From an uncultured Collinsella sp. (lineage in GTDB: Bacteria > Actinomycetota > Coriobacteriia > Coriobacteriales > Coriobacteriaceae): a DNA stretch of 7,353 nucleotides. Below the pieces are notes generated by a model that searched no databases, was not told where the DNA came from, and worked only from the letters and a program-made list of their open reading frames with translations. Within the stretch, counting starts at the first letter, position 1; each line of letters starts with the position of its first letter. This document shows positions 1 to 7,128 of this stretch, piece by piece. Where the stretch lies: contig CAAEOW010000064.1 of NCBI GenBank assembly GCA_900757705.1, positions 1-7,353 on the forward strand, given 5' to 3'. The position numbers were made by a program, and so were the translations under genes.

Positions 1-37
1 TGCGGAGCAAAGCTCCGCACACCATCTTTTTCTTTCA
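1..37 (+). terminator. Hairpin plus T-tract cut by the window edge, probable terminator
   Basis: Bases 1-8 (TGCGGAGC) and 12-19 (GCTCCGCA) are perfect inverted copies around an AAA loop. The right arm continues into CACACCATC and then TTTTTCTTT (27-35). If the left arm continues symmetrically before base 1, this would be a stem of about 15 bp followed directly by a T-run, a classic intrinsic terminator for a gene entering from the left on the plus strand. The complementary A-rich flank would let it work in both directions. Only the eight visible paired bases are observed; the longer stem is inference. Confidence 0.5.
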
Positions 38-38
38 G

Positions 39-104
39 CTAAAGCACGCCGGAAATTCGACGCAGCTGGCTAACCTTGCCGGACGTTGTCGACGCCAAAC
101 CAGC
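39..104 (-). other. Orphan open-frame tail, possible 3' gene remnant
   Basis: On the minus strand an open frame follows a TGA at 105-107 and runs 21 codons to a TAG at 39-41. It ends in the residues TSGKVSQLRRISGVL and is followed, within about 20 bases, by the hairpin at the window edge. No ATG or GTG start is present and no ribosome binding site was seen. The residues look protein-like, and stop-then-hairpin is how a gene end looks. It could therefore be the surviving end of a gene broken upstream, or chance. I do not recognise the family. Confidence 0.18.
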
Positions 105-128
105 TCAGAAGCTATATCGATACAGAAA

Positions 129-263
129 GGTCCCCGGACGGAGGGGCCGGATATAAGGTTTATCGCGAGTTCCGCACGCAAAGAAGGCCACTTAATGTGG
201 CCTTCGTCTTGCGCAGGACTGTAGAGCAGGAAACCTTATATCCGGCCCCTCCGTCCGGGGACC
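129..263. repeat. Nested palindrome with 33-base perfect inverted arms
   Basis: The left arm 129-161 (starting GGTCCCCGGACGG, ending ATATAAGGTTT) is the exact reverse complement of 231-263, with no mismatch over 33 bases; pairing stops at both ends of the arms. The 69-base spacer holds a second perfect palindrome (183-191 with 197-205) flanked by further partial pairing. The right arm ends 12 bases after the stop codon of the tsaB-rimI-tsaD gene. No transposase is present, and I could not see a clear target-site duplication at the ends. It may be a dispersed miniature element, a structured bidirectional terminator, or both. Confidence 0.85.
180..205 (-). terminator. Probable operon terminator inside the palindrome
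   Basis: Read on the minus strand, GAAGGCCAC (205-197) pairs perfectly with GTGGCCTTC (191-183) around the loop ATTAA, and is followed by TTTGCG. This 9-bp stem lies about 70 bases after the stop codon of the last gene of the operon and is the best terminator candidate for it. The T-run is short, so it is weaker than the rRNA terminator at the other end. The plus-strand reading has CGTCTT after the stem, so some activity in both directions is possible. Confidence 0.5.
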
Positions 264-275
264 GCGCCGTACCAG

Positions 276-2660
276 CTACAGCGTCATGTTTGGATCGGCG
301 TCGACTTCGAACGGCGAGATTTCTCCTCGGTCGAATTTACGGCGAGCAACCTCTGCGATCATGGCGGCGTTGTCGGTGCACGCCGAAAGCGGTGGCACCG
401 TTACGCGGATCCCCTGACGCCCAAGCTTCTTGATCATCATCTCGCGCAGATGCGGGTTGGCCGAGACGCCGCCACCGATGCAGTATTCCTTGCATCCGGT
501 AGCGTGCAGTGCGTTTTTGGCCTTCTTGTACTGCACGTCAAAGACCGCCGCCTCAAACGAGGCCGCTAGATCGGGCAGGTGAATCGTGCGCCCGGCCTTG
601 GTCTCCTGCTCGATGTAGAGCGTCACCGCCGTCTTGAGGCCCGAAAGCGAGAAGCGATAGTCCCCCCTGCTGTTAAGCGCGCGAGGAAAATCGATCGCGC
701 GGGGATTGCCCGTCTCGGCCAGCTTGGAGATGATGGGGCCACCGGGATAGCCCAGACCCAACGCCTTGGCTACCTTGTCGAAGGCCTCGCCCACAGCATC
801 GTCGAGTGTCTCACCAAGTACCTCGTAGTCGCCCCATGCCTTCACGTGCACGAGCATGGTGTGCCCGCCCGAGACAAGCGTAAAGATAAACGGGGGCTTG
901 AGGTCGGGCTGCGCCAACAGGTTGGCAAACAGGTGGCCCTCCAGATGATTGACGCACACGAGCGGCTTGCCGGCAGCATACGCAAAGCCCTTGGCAAAGG
1001 CGACGCCCACCACCAGGGCGCCAACCAGGCCCGGACCCTGTGTCACGCCCACGGCGGCTAGCTCACTTGGTGTAATGGCTCCGCCCGTAAGGCCCAGCGA
1101 CGCTGCGGCGTCCTCGAGTGCCGCATCCACGACACTCACAATCACCTCGACGTGCTTGCGCGAGGCGATCTCGGGCACCACGCCGCCAAAGCGTGCATGA
1201 AAATCAATCTGCGTCGACACCTGGTTGGCCAGCATATTGCCATCCGCATCGATAATCGCCACCGCCGTCTCGTCGCAGGAGCTCTCGATAGCGAGTACGA
1301 GGCGGCGACGCTCAATCTCGACACGTTCCTCGGCAGAGCGCCAAGGCGCAGGCAGCGGCCATACGCGCTGCTCTGCCGCCGTCGGCTCGGGCGAAGCATT
1401 GTCGACCGGAAGCACCAGGGGCAGCGGAGCCGTCATGACGATGGCGTCCTTGCCGGCACCATAGTAGCCGCGGCGACGGCCAGCCTCGGTAAAGCCCAGA
1501 GCGTTATAAAGCGCGATCGCTCCCTCGTTACCGTCCTCGACCTCGAGCGAAGCCGTGGTGCAGCCGAGCATCTGGGCATCATAGCTCACGTGCGACAGCA
1601 GCTTGCGGGCAATGCCCTCACGGCGATGTGCCGGGTCGACGGCGACATCCAGAATCTGCACATCACCGTCCACGACCATACCGCCGGCAAGGCCCAGCAG
1701 CTTGCCGTCGTCGTGTGCCACCCACCAACTACGCGGCGCAGCGACGTCCTCGCCCAGTTCGGACAGGAACATGCCCGGCGTCCATGCCTCGTGTCCGGCA
1801 CCTTCAAAGCAGGCAGCCTCCAGCGCGCTCGCGCCCTCGGCATCCGCCGCGCCCATGGGACGGAACTGCAGATGACGACCGGCGAGCTCATCGGCAACAC
1901 CCGTAATTTCGCTCTGCGCACTCTCGGCAAGACCAAGACGCTTGCGCTCGTTTTCCTCGGCATCCGAAAGGCGCGTGTAAATCGGCAGGACGCGGGCCGG
2001 ATCGCCGTCACCCGCAGCGTGCGCGAGCAGCAAGCCCTCGCCCGAAGGCCACCACAGGTCGCGCTCCACGCAGCGGGCGGACTCGTCCTCATCCAGCAGC
2101 TTGCCATAGCGCACGAGACCGTCACCGGTCAGCTGAACCTGGCCCCAGTCCGCTGCTTGGCGCCACTCATCGAGCGCCACGGCGGCCTTGACCACGTGTT
2201 CGCGCTCAAATTGACGCTCGGGACCCTCATCGACCAGCATATACAGCGCCGGATATACCTCACCGCGCATAGCATCGGCCAAGATACCAAGCTTGCCGCG
2301 CACGCCAGCCTTCCACGCCGTCCAAGCGCAAGCGTCGAGCGTCGACACGCCCAGCAGCGGAACATTGGCACCACGCGCGAGGCCCTTGGCAGTGGAGATG
2401 CCGATGCGCACACCCGTAAAGGACCCCGGGCCGCGGCCGACCACATAGCAACCAACATCGCTGCGATCCAGACCGGCTTGAGCCAGCACGCCATCAACGG
2501 TATTCACGAGCTCAACGTTGGCGTGACGGCGACACATGTGGTCGCCACTCACGAGCTTCGTCTCACCCGTCTGCCCATCAATCCAGCTTGCCGCGCAGGC
2601 AAGCATGTCGGTCGAGGTATCGAGCGCCACCACCAGCGCGTTGTCGTTATGCAAGCTCAT
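276..2660 (-). CDS. tsaD: Fused TsaB-RimI-TsaD: t6A synthesis and N-terminal acetyltransferase protein
   Basis: One uninterrupted 794-residue frame carries three proteins usually made separately. Residues 2 to about 240 are TsaB (GRGPGSFTG at 75-83; PIYTR before the end). Residues about 264-411 are a RimI-type GNAT acetyltransferase (acetyl-CoA loop RREGIA at 347-351 region, LEV and ALYNALGF towards its end). Residues about 453-794 are TsaD, with SSCDET near 460, metal-ligand histidines in NHLEGH (572, 576), SGGHT, GGGVSAN and the late aspartate in CTDN (763). By family knowledge TsaD, helped by TsaB, transfers threonylcarbamoyl to A37 of ANN-decoding tRNAs, and RimI acetylates ribosomal protein S18. 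A proline-rich stretch (about 412-450) links RimI to TsaD. I chose the ATG at 2660, which overlaps tsaE by 14 bases and has AAGG 9 bases upstream; a TTG at 2678 is possible. Catalytic motifs look intact. Confidence 0.95.
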   Translation of the reverse strand: MSLHNDNALVVALDTSTDMLACAASWIDGQTGETKLVSGDHMCRRHANVELVNTVDGVLAQAGLDRSDVGCYVVGRGPGSFTGVRIGISTAKGLARGANVPLLGVSTLDACAWTAWKAGVRGKLGILADAMRGEVYPALYMLVDEGPERQFEREHVVKAAVALDEWRQAADWGQVQLTGDGLVRYGKLLDEDESARCVERDLWWPSGEGLLLAHAAGDGDPARVLPIYTRLSDAEENERKRLGLAESAQSEITGVADELAGRHLQFRPMGAADAEGASALEAACFEGAGHEAWTPGMFLSELGEDVAAPRSWWVAHDDGKLLGLAGGMVVDGDVQILDVAVDPAHRREGIARKLLSHVSYDAQMLGCTTASLEVEDGNEGAIALYNALGFTEAGRRRGYYGAGKDAIVMTAPLPLVLPVDNASPEPTAAEQRVWPLPAPWRSAEERVEIERRRLVLAIESSCDETAVAIIDADGNMLANQVSTQIDFHARFGGVVPEIASRKHVEVIVSVVDAALEDAAASLGLTGGAITPSELAAVGVTQGPGLVGALVVGVAFAKGFAYAAGKPLVCVNHLEGHLFANLLAQPDLKPPFIFTLVSGGHTMLVHVKAWGDYEVLGETLDDAVGEAFDKVAKALGLGYPGGPIISKLAETGNPRAIDFPRALNSRGDYRFSLSGLKTAVTLYIEQETKAGRTIHLPDLAASFEAAVFDVQYKKAKNALHATGCKEYCIGGGVSANPHLREMMIKKLGRQGIRVTVPPLSACTDNAAMIAEVARRKFDRGEISPFEVDADPNMTL

Positions 2661-3153
2661 CTTGTACAGCCTTATCAATCAAATGGGAAAGCTCCATTGC
2701 GCGGTCACCGTGCGCCTCAAGCGTTATCGTTCGCACATCGCTGTCGCCCTCATCACGCCTGAGCGTCACCGAAAGATACTCATCCGTCAGCTCGTCCTGG
2801 AATTGTTCGCCCCATTCCAGCAGGCAAGCACCCTCATAGCCCAGCACATCGAAAATGCCCGTATCCTCGAGCTCGTAGGCATGCTCCAGGCGGTATAGAT
2901 CAAAGTGAAACAGCGGAATACGACCTTGATCGTGAACGGCCATGAGGGCGAACGTAGGGCTCGTAACCATATGCCCATCGCCCAGCCCGCGCGAGACGCC
3001 CTTGGTAAAGTGAGTTTTGCCCACTCCCAGGCCACCGGTCAGGATGAGCACATCGCCATCCTCAAGGCACGGTGCAATTAGCTCGCCAAAGTACTCCGTA
3101 TCGGCAGCGCAAGTCGTTTTGTAAGTACCTACCCCCAGGCGCTCCAGGGACAT
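2647..3153 (-). CDS. tsaE: TsaE, ATPase of the tRNA t6A synthesis machinery
   Basis: This 168-residue protein is slightly longer than the usual 150 or so. The P-loop GGLGVGKT is at 40-47, followed by SPTF at 65-68, HFDLYRL at 83-89 and LLEWGE at 111-116, the expected order for TsaE (YjeE). TsaE binds the TsaB-TsaD pair and its ATP hydrolysis is needed for repeated rounds of t6A formation in bacteria. AAGGAG (3159-3164) lies five bases before the ATG and overlaps the region of the preceding gene's TAA; the gap to that gene is 12 bases. Its last codons overlap the start of the tsaB-rimI-tsaD gene, so the partners are probably translated in a coupled manner. Confidence 0.95.
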   Translation of the reverse strand: MSLERLGVGTYKTTCAADTEYFGELIAPCLEDGDVLILTGGLGVGKTHFTKGVSRGLGDGHMVTSPTFALMAVHDQGRIPLFHFDLYRLEHAYELEDTGIFDVLGYEGACLLEWGEQFQDELTDEYLSVTLRRDEGDSDVRTITLEAHGDRAMELSHLIDKAVQDELA

Positions 3154-3165
3154 ATATGCTCCTTA

Positions 3166-3786
3166 TTATTCCGAGGCGTCCTCTGGCGCGGGATGTCGCT
3201 CCAGATAGTCGCCCAGCATCTTAAAGTCTTCCTCCAGCAGCTCCTGCCACGCCGGATTGCGCAGCGCTGCTGCCGGATGGAACGTGGGCATTACCACAAA
3301 ATGCCCCATCTGGTGGAACCTGCCGCGCAGCTTAGTAATGCCAATCTCGGTCTTTAGCACAAAGTGCGTCGCGGGGTTGCCGAGCGTCACAATAATATCG
3401 GGCCAGATGCTTCGAATCTGCTCACGCAAAAATGGCGAGCAAGCCAGCACTTCCTCGGGACGCGGATTGCGGTTTCCCGGCGGGCGGCACTTAAGCACGT
3501 TGGCAATGTAGACGTCTTCGCGTTTGAGCCCCGCCAGCGACAAAATGCCGTTGAGGTCCTCGCCTGCCGCCCCCACAAAGGGCTCGCCCTGCAAATCCTC
3601 ATTGCGGCCCGGCGCCTCGCCAATAAACATCACGCGAGCGTGGGGGTTTCCCACGCCAAACACGATGTTATGGCGCGACTGGTAAAGCTGGCAAAGGTGA
3701 CAATCGCCCAGAACGGCCTCGATCTCCTCGAGTGCGACCTCACGCGGCGCCTGATGGCTATGGCCGGGGATGTGCATGACGCCCAT
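3166..3786 (-). CDS. Family 4 uracil-DNA glycosylase with an iron-sulfur cluster
   Basis: The 206-residue protein has the features of family 4 (UDGa-type) uracil-DNA glycosylases, which remove uracil arising from cytosine deamination or dUTP incorporation and start base-excision repair. Visible motifs are GEAPGRNED (56-64), NVLKCRPPGNRNP (96-108) and FHPAAALRNP (169-178). Four cysteines, C29 and C32 in CHLC, C100 in LKC and C116 in ACS, fit the family's 4Fe-4S ligands. I chose the ATG at 3786 because AGGAG lies five bases upstream; an upstream TTG at 3834 would overlap alr by 40 bases and has no advantage. The gene sits eight bases after alr. A family 4 rather than family 1 enzyme fits a high-GC or anaerobic lineage, though others may be encoded elsewhere. 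Confidence 0.93.
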   Translation of the reverse strand: MGVMHIPGHSHQAPREVALEEIEAVLGDCHLCQLYQSRHNIVFGVGNPHARVMFIGEAPGRNEDLQGEPFVGAAGEDLNGILSLAGLKREDVYIANVLKCRPPGNRNPRPEEVLACSPFLREQIRSIWPDIIVTLGNPATHFVLKTEIGITKLRGRFHQMGHFVVMPTFHPAAALRNPAWQELLEEDFKMLGDYLERHPAPEDASE

Positions 3787-3791
3787 AGCGA

Positions 3792-3796
3792 CTCCT
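3792..3796 (-). promoter_or_regulatory. Ribosome binding site deciding the glycosylase start
   Basis: AGGAG on the minus strand overlaps the alr stop codon (TAG, 3795-3797) and lies five bases before the ATG at 3786-3784. It supports that ATG over the TTG at 3834 and points to coupled translation of alr and the glycosylase. Confidence 0.7.
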
Positions 3797-4940
3797 ACAC
3801 GTAGACCTTGTCGAGACGCATACCAAAGCCGCAAGCGACCTCGTAGTTAATCGTGCCGCGTAGGCGCGCCATCTCGTCCATGGTAATCTCGGCATCTCCA
3901 TCGCGGCCGACAATGATCATCTCGTCACCATACTCGGCCTCGGGAATCTCATGTGCTGGGTTGGACTGAATGGCGACCATAAACTGGTCCATGCAGATAT
4001 TGCCCACCTGACGCACACGCTCGCCGCGATACAGCACGTCCATACGATTGGAAAGCGTACGCGAAAGGCCATCGGCATAACCGATCGGAAGGGTGCAGAT
4101 CTGAACGCGCGTGCGCGGTACGCGGTAGGTAAAGCCGTAGCCCACGCCCTCGCCCATCGCAGGATGCGCCACGCGCGTCACACGCGCGTGGACGCTCATG
4201 ACGGGATCAAGCTGCATCACGCGACCACTCAGCTCACATGGCTGCAGACCATACAAACCGATGCCGGCACGAATCATGTCAAAGTGCATTGAAGAATCGA
4301 GCATCGAGGACGGCGTATTGGCACAATGCACGATACCGCATTCAAAACCTGCGTCCTTAATGGCCTGAACGGCCTCGGTAAAACGCTGGCACTGCAGCTT
4401 GTAGTCCCAACCCGAAGGTTCATCGGCCGTGGCGAAGTGCGTAAATACGCCGTCGCACTGAATACCGCGATGGAAATTAATACCGCGGACAAAGTCGAGC
4501 ACCTGCGTGTAATGTACGCCAATGCGGTTCATGCCCGTCTCGATGGCGAGATGATACTTGCCCACCTTGCCCGCCGCGACGGCACATTCGCCATACGCAA
4601 GAGCAAAGTCAGACGTATAGACCGAGGGCATGATATCAAACTCGAGCAACGTCGGAATAGCCTCGATAGGCGGCTCGCTTAGAATCAGGATGGGCTTAGT
4701 AATCCCGCCCTGACGGAGCCCAACGCCCTCGTTAACCGTCGCCACGGCAAACATGTCGGCACCAGCCGAATACATGATCTTGGCACACTCAACAGCTCCA
4801 TGACCATAAGCATCAGCCTTGACCACGCAGCACAGGCGCTGACGCGGATTCAACAAGTTCTTATAGGCCCTCGTGTTGCGACGGAGCGCCCCGCGGTCGA
4901 TCTCGACCCAGGACCAGCGCGTCAAATCGGCTTTATTCAT
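3795..4940 (-). CDS. alr: Alanine racemase (PLP-dependent)
   Basis: Alr interconverts L- and D-alanine in the cytoplasm and supplies D-alanine for peptidoglycan. The 381-residue length is typical. The PLP lysine is K41 in VVKADAYGHG; the catalytic tyrosine from the partner subunit is Y268 in GVGYGFTYR. Other family marks are TGMNRIG (135-141), RAGIGLYG (224-231), LPIGYADGLSR (284-294) and NICMDQFMV (314-322). The N-terminal TIM barrel and C-terminal beta domain both appear complete. The ATG follows the nnr stop codon by two bases. No strong Shine-Dalgarno sequence is visible (only a weak GGATGA), so translation probably depends on ribosomes finishing nnr. Confidence 0.97.
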   Translation of the reverse strand: MNKADLTRWSWVEIDRGALRRNTRAYKNLLNPRQRLCCVVKADAYGHGAVECAKIMYSAGADMFAVATVNEGVGLRQGGITKPILILSEPPIEAIPTLLEFDIMPSVYTSDFALAYGECAVAAGKVGKYHLAIETGMNRIGVHYTQVLDFVRGINFHRGIQCDGVFTHFATADEPSGWDYKLQCQRFTEAVQAIKDAGFECGIVHCANTPSSMLDSSMHFDMIRAGIGLYGLQPCELSGRVMQLDPVMSVHARVTRVAHPAMGEGVGYGFTYRVPRTRVQICTLPIGYADGLSRTLSNRMDVLYRGERVRQVGNICMDQFMVAIQSNPAHEIPEAEYGDEMIIVGRDGDAEITMDEMARLRGTINYEVACGFGMRLDKVYV

Positions 4941-4942
4941 GA

Positions 4943-6559
4943 TTAGTCATCCGACCCTTCGTCCATGATTCCCAGATCTTCGAGCGCATCCTTTGCCGCC
5001 AGCTCCATGGCAGGACCGATCAAGTCGATAAGATCGGTCGCGATAACGCTCTTCTCACCATACTCCGTCGCCGCAGCAAAACCGGCGTAGCTGTGAAGTG
5101 CGACGGCGTACGAATACAGCAGCTCCCAACGATCCATCTCGTCGCGCATGGTGGCAAGCGTGCCGGCCAAAATACCCGCGAGAACATCACCCGAACCGGC
5201 AGTTGCCAGAGAAGCCGGACCCGAGAGCGGCAGCAGCACGCGCTCAACGCCACAGATAGCCGTCGTCGGCCCCTTGGCAATGACCACCAGATTGTCGGAG
5301 CCTGCAGCCCAGACAACCTTCTGCGCGGCCGCAATCGCGGTACCAAGGTCGTTCACCTCGTCACCGGCAACCAGGCGCGAAAGCTCACGATAGTGCGGCG
5401 TCATAACCAACGGCTGCTCGCGGCGATACATCTCGGGGTTACTATCAATACCGTCAATGGCAATCTTAGCAAGGCAGTTGAGTGCATCGGCGTCCAAAAT
5501 TAGCGGTACATCAAGCTCGAGCAAGCCCGAAACCACCTGCATAGCGCCGGCAGACGTCGTCATACCGGGACCGCACAGCACGCAGCTGTACTTCTTTGCG
5601 ATCTCGCACACCGTCATGCGCGCAGCGGCGCCAAAGGAGCCGCGGGAATCAGACGGAATAGCAAAGACCGGAATCGAAGGAAGTGCCATGCGAATGAGAT
5701 TGGCGCAGGCGTCAGGAGCCGCGACTGCCACGTAACCAGCACCCGCGCGAGCTGCAGACTTGGCCGCCATAATGGCAGCACCAGGATATTGCGCCGATCC
5801 GGCGACAATAAGCACAGAGCCACGGGAATACTTATCGATATTCGATGGTAGCGGAGCAAAGTAATCAACTAAGTCACCGGGCTCGACAATCTCGGCGGCG
5901 TGGTCGACATCATCGATGACCTCGTCAAGACGGTCGTAAAGATTGCCGCAGATCAAATCGCCAGCATACTCAGGACCATCAGCGCTATACAGACCAATCT
6001 TGGGCGCAATCATCGTCACCGTGCGCTCGGCACGAATGCAGTCGTCATCAACAACGCCCGTCTCTGCATTCAGGCCCGAGGGGACATCAATGGATACGAC
6101 ACAATCGGCGCATTCATTGACCGTAGGAATCCAAATGGAGAACGGCGCACGCAGATTCCCGTGGAAACCGGTACCAAAAATGGCATCGACAACAACATCG
6201 GCCTTATCGATCAAAACCTCGAGTTCATCACGCGAGGGGCCGACGCAAACGTGCACATCGCGGCCGGCAGTACGACGAGCAACATGACGTGCCAGAGCAG
6301 CAGGAATCTCATCCGGTTCAACCGGAGAAACGATATCCACGTCCACACCCTTATGGCTCAGGATATCGGCGGCAACCCAACCGTCGCCGCCATTATTACC
6401 AAAACCGACCAAAACGAGAACCCGATCGGGATTGAGCTTCAAGACCTCGTTAGCGGCAAACTCACCCGCTAGCTCCATAAGCTCGGCCTTCGAAGTCCCT
6501 TCGCGTTCGATGATATCCTCGAGACGAACGACTTCTTCGGTACTCAAAACCGGTTTCAT
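4943..6559 (-). CDS. nnr: Bifunctional NAD(P)H-hydrate epimerase / ADP- or ATP-dependent dehydratase
   Basis: This 538-residue cytoplasmic enzyme repairs hydrated, inactive NADH and NADPH. The N-terminal epimerase half (about 1-230) interconverts the R and S hydrates and shows GFGNNGGDG (52-60), DAIFGTG (125-131) and SIDVPSGL (156-163). The C-terminal ribokinase-like dehydratase half (about 235-525) restores NAD(P)H and shows KYSRGSVLIVAGS (243-255), LDADALN (355-361), and AGSGDVLAGILAG (454-466) with the likely catalytic D458. The loop usually reading PHPGE reads PHYRE here (388-392), a local oddity. AGGAG (6565-6569) lies five bases before the ATG, and the ATG follows the acpS TAG with no gap. 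Cofactor preference (ADP or ATP) cannot be read from sequence. Confidence 0.96.
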   Translation of the reverse strand: MKPVLSTEEVVRLEDIIEREGTSKAELMELAGEFAANEVLKLNPDRVLVLVGFGNNGGDGWVAADILSHKGVDVDIVSPVEPDEIPAALARHVARRTAGRDVHVCVGPSRDELEVLIDKADVVVDAIFGTGFHGNLRAPFSIWIPTVNECADCVVSIDVPSGLNAETGVVDDDCIRAERTVTMIAPKIGLYSADGPEYAGDLICGNLYDRLDEVIDDVDHAAEIVEPGDLVDYFAPLPSNIDKYSRGSVLIVAGSAQYPGAAIMAAKSAARAGAGYVAVAAPDACANLIRMALPSIPVFAIPSDSRGSFGAAARMTVCEIAKKYSCVLCGPGMTTSAGAMQVVSGLLELDVPLILDADALNCLAKIAIDGIDSNPEMYRREQPLVMTPHYRELSRLVAGDEVNDLGTAIAAAQKVVWAAGSDNLVVIAKGPTTAICGVERVLLPLSGPASLATAGSGDVLAGILAGTLATMRDEMDRWELLYSYAVALHSYAGFAAATEYGEKSVIATDLIDLIGPAMELAAKDALEDLGIMDEGSDD

Positions 6560-7099
6560 CTATGCTCCTAGCGTATCTTGCGAAGCATCGCCCAGGTGCT
6601 CCGTCAATGCTGAATTCTGCAGCTGCTCGAGCTCATCTAATACAGAGCGAGCCTCTTTAAATGTCTGCGCAACGCGTTTCTTGGTGCTCACCTTTTCATC
6701 TTTTGGCTTAGGCCGAGCATCTTCGGTAATCGCGATGGCATTCGCAACGGCCAAGTCTCCCGTAAGCGTAATGGAAAGAGCGACCTCAACAACGCCCAGT
6801 TCTTGAGCGATCTCGAGAGCACGGCCCGAAAGCAGCGCCTTCGGCTTGCCGAGTTTATCACGCGTTACCGAAACATCCTTGCGACCCACGCCTTGACTAA
6901 AACCCGTGCCGAGAGCTTTAAGCACCGCCTCGCGCGAAGCAAAGCGGCTCGCATAGTGAGCAGCGGGACGCGATGATGCATCGCAATACGCACGCTCTTC
7001 TTCGGTAAACACACGCCGAGCAAACGACGGCGTCTTTTCAAGAATTGATTTCATGCGGGAAATCTCGACGATATCAACGCCGATACCAGCTTCAGCCAT
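6560..7099 (-). CDS. acpS: Holo-[acyl-carrier-protein] synthase with a C-terminal extension
   Basis: AcpS moves 4'-phosphopantetheine from CoA to a serine of acyl carrier protein, activating fatty-acid synthesis. GIGVDIVEI (5-13) carries the Mg-binding D9, and RFASREAVLKALGTG (52-66) carries E57 and K61. Two features are unusual. The family normally ends near residue 120-126, but here a charged tail of about 50 residues (about 127-179; lysine-rich, then a leucine/glutamate helix-like stretch) follows. The motif usually SI(T/S)HT reads SITLT (109-113), with leucine for the conserved histidine. The core otherwise looks functional. I chose the ATG at 7099 because GGAGGTGA sits two bases upstream; the ATG at 7111 would place that site inside the gene. 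It is the first gene of the operon after the promoters. Confidence 0.93.
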   Translation of the reverse strand: MAEAGIGVDIVEISRMKSILEKTPSFARRVFTEEERAYCDASSRPAAHYASRFASREAVLKALGTGFSQGVGRKDVSVTRDKLGKPKALLSGRALEIAQELGVVEVALSITLTGDLAVANAIAITEDARPKPKDEKVSTKKRVAQTFKEARSVLDELEQLQNSALTEHLGDASQDTLGA

Positions 7100-7101
7100 G
7101 T

Positions 7102-7109
7102 TCACCTCC
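7102..7109 (-). promoter_or_regulatory. Strong Shine-Dalgarno site deciding the acpS start
   Basis: GGAGGTGA on the minus strand is an extended match to the 16S rRNA 3' end, and its GGAGG core ends five bases before the ATG at 7099-7097. It fixes the acpS start there rather than at the ATG at 7111, which has no good site upstream. Confidence 0.8.
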
Positions 7110-7128
7110 ATATCGCACAGACTAAGTT

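Noticed and set aside
129..263. Calling the palindrome a named insertion sequence or CRISPR part
   Set aside because: There is no transposase frame, no clear target duplication, and no repeated direct units with spacers.
86..433. 115-codon plus-strand frame across the palindrome
   Set aside because: It has a TTG start, crosses both inverted arms and runs antisense into the tsaD end; no ribosome binding site or protein family seen.
276..2678. Possibility that the fusion is an assembly artefact of three genes
   Set aside because: The frame is continuous, with natural linkers between domains and no leftover stop codons or ribosome binding sites at the joins.
1152..2762. 536-codon open frame on the plus strand
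   Set aside because: It lies wholly antisense to tsaB-rimI-tsaD and the end of tsaE, whose motifs are unmistakable. Its residues are rich in arginine, histidine and alanine with no recognisable domain, as expected for a shadow frame in high-GC DNA.
3787..3834. Longer uracil-DNA glycosylase starting at TTG 3834
   Set aside because: It would overlap alr by 40 bases and add residues unlike the family; the ATG at 3786 has a well-placed AGGAG.
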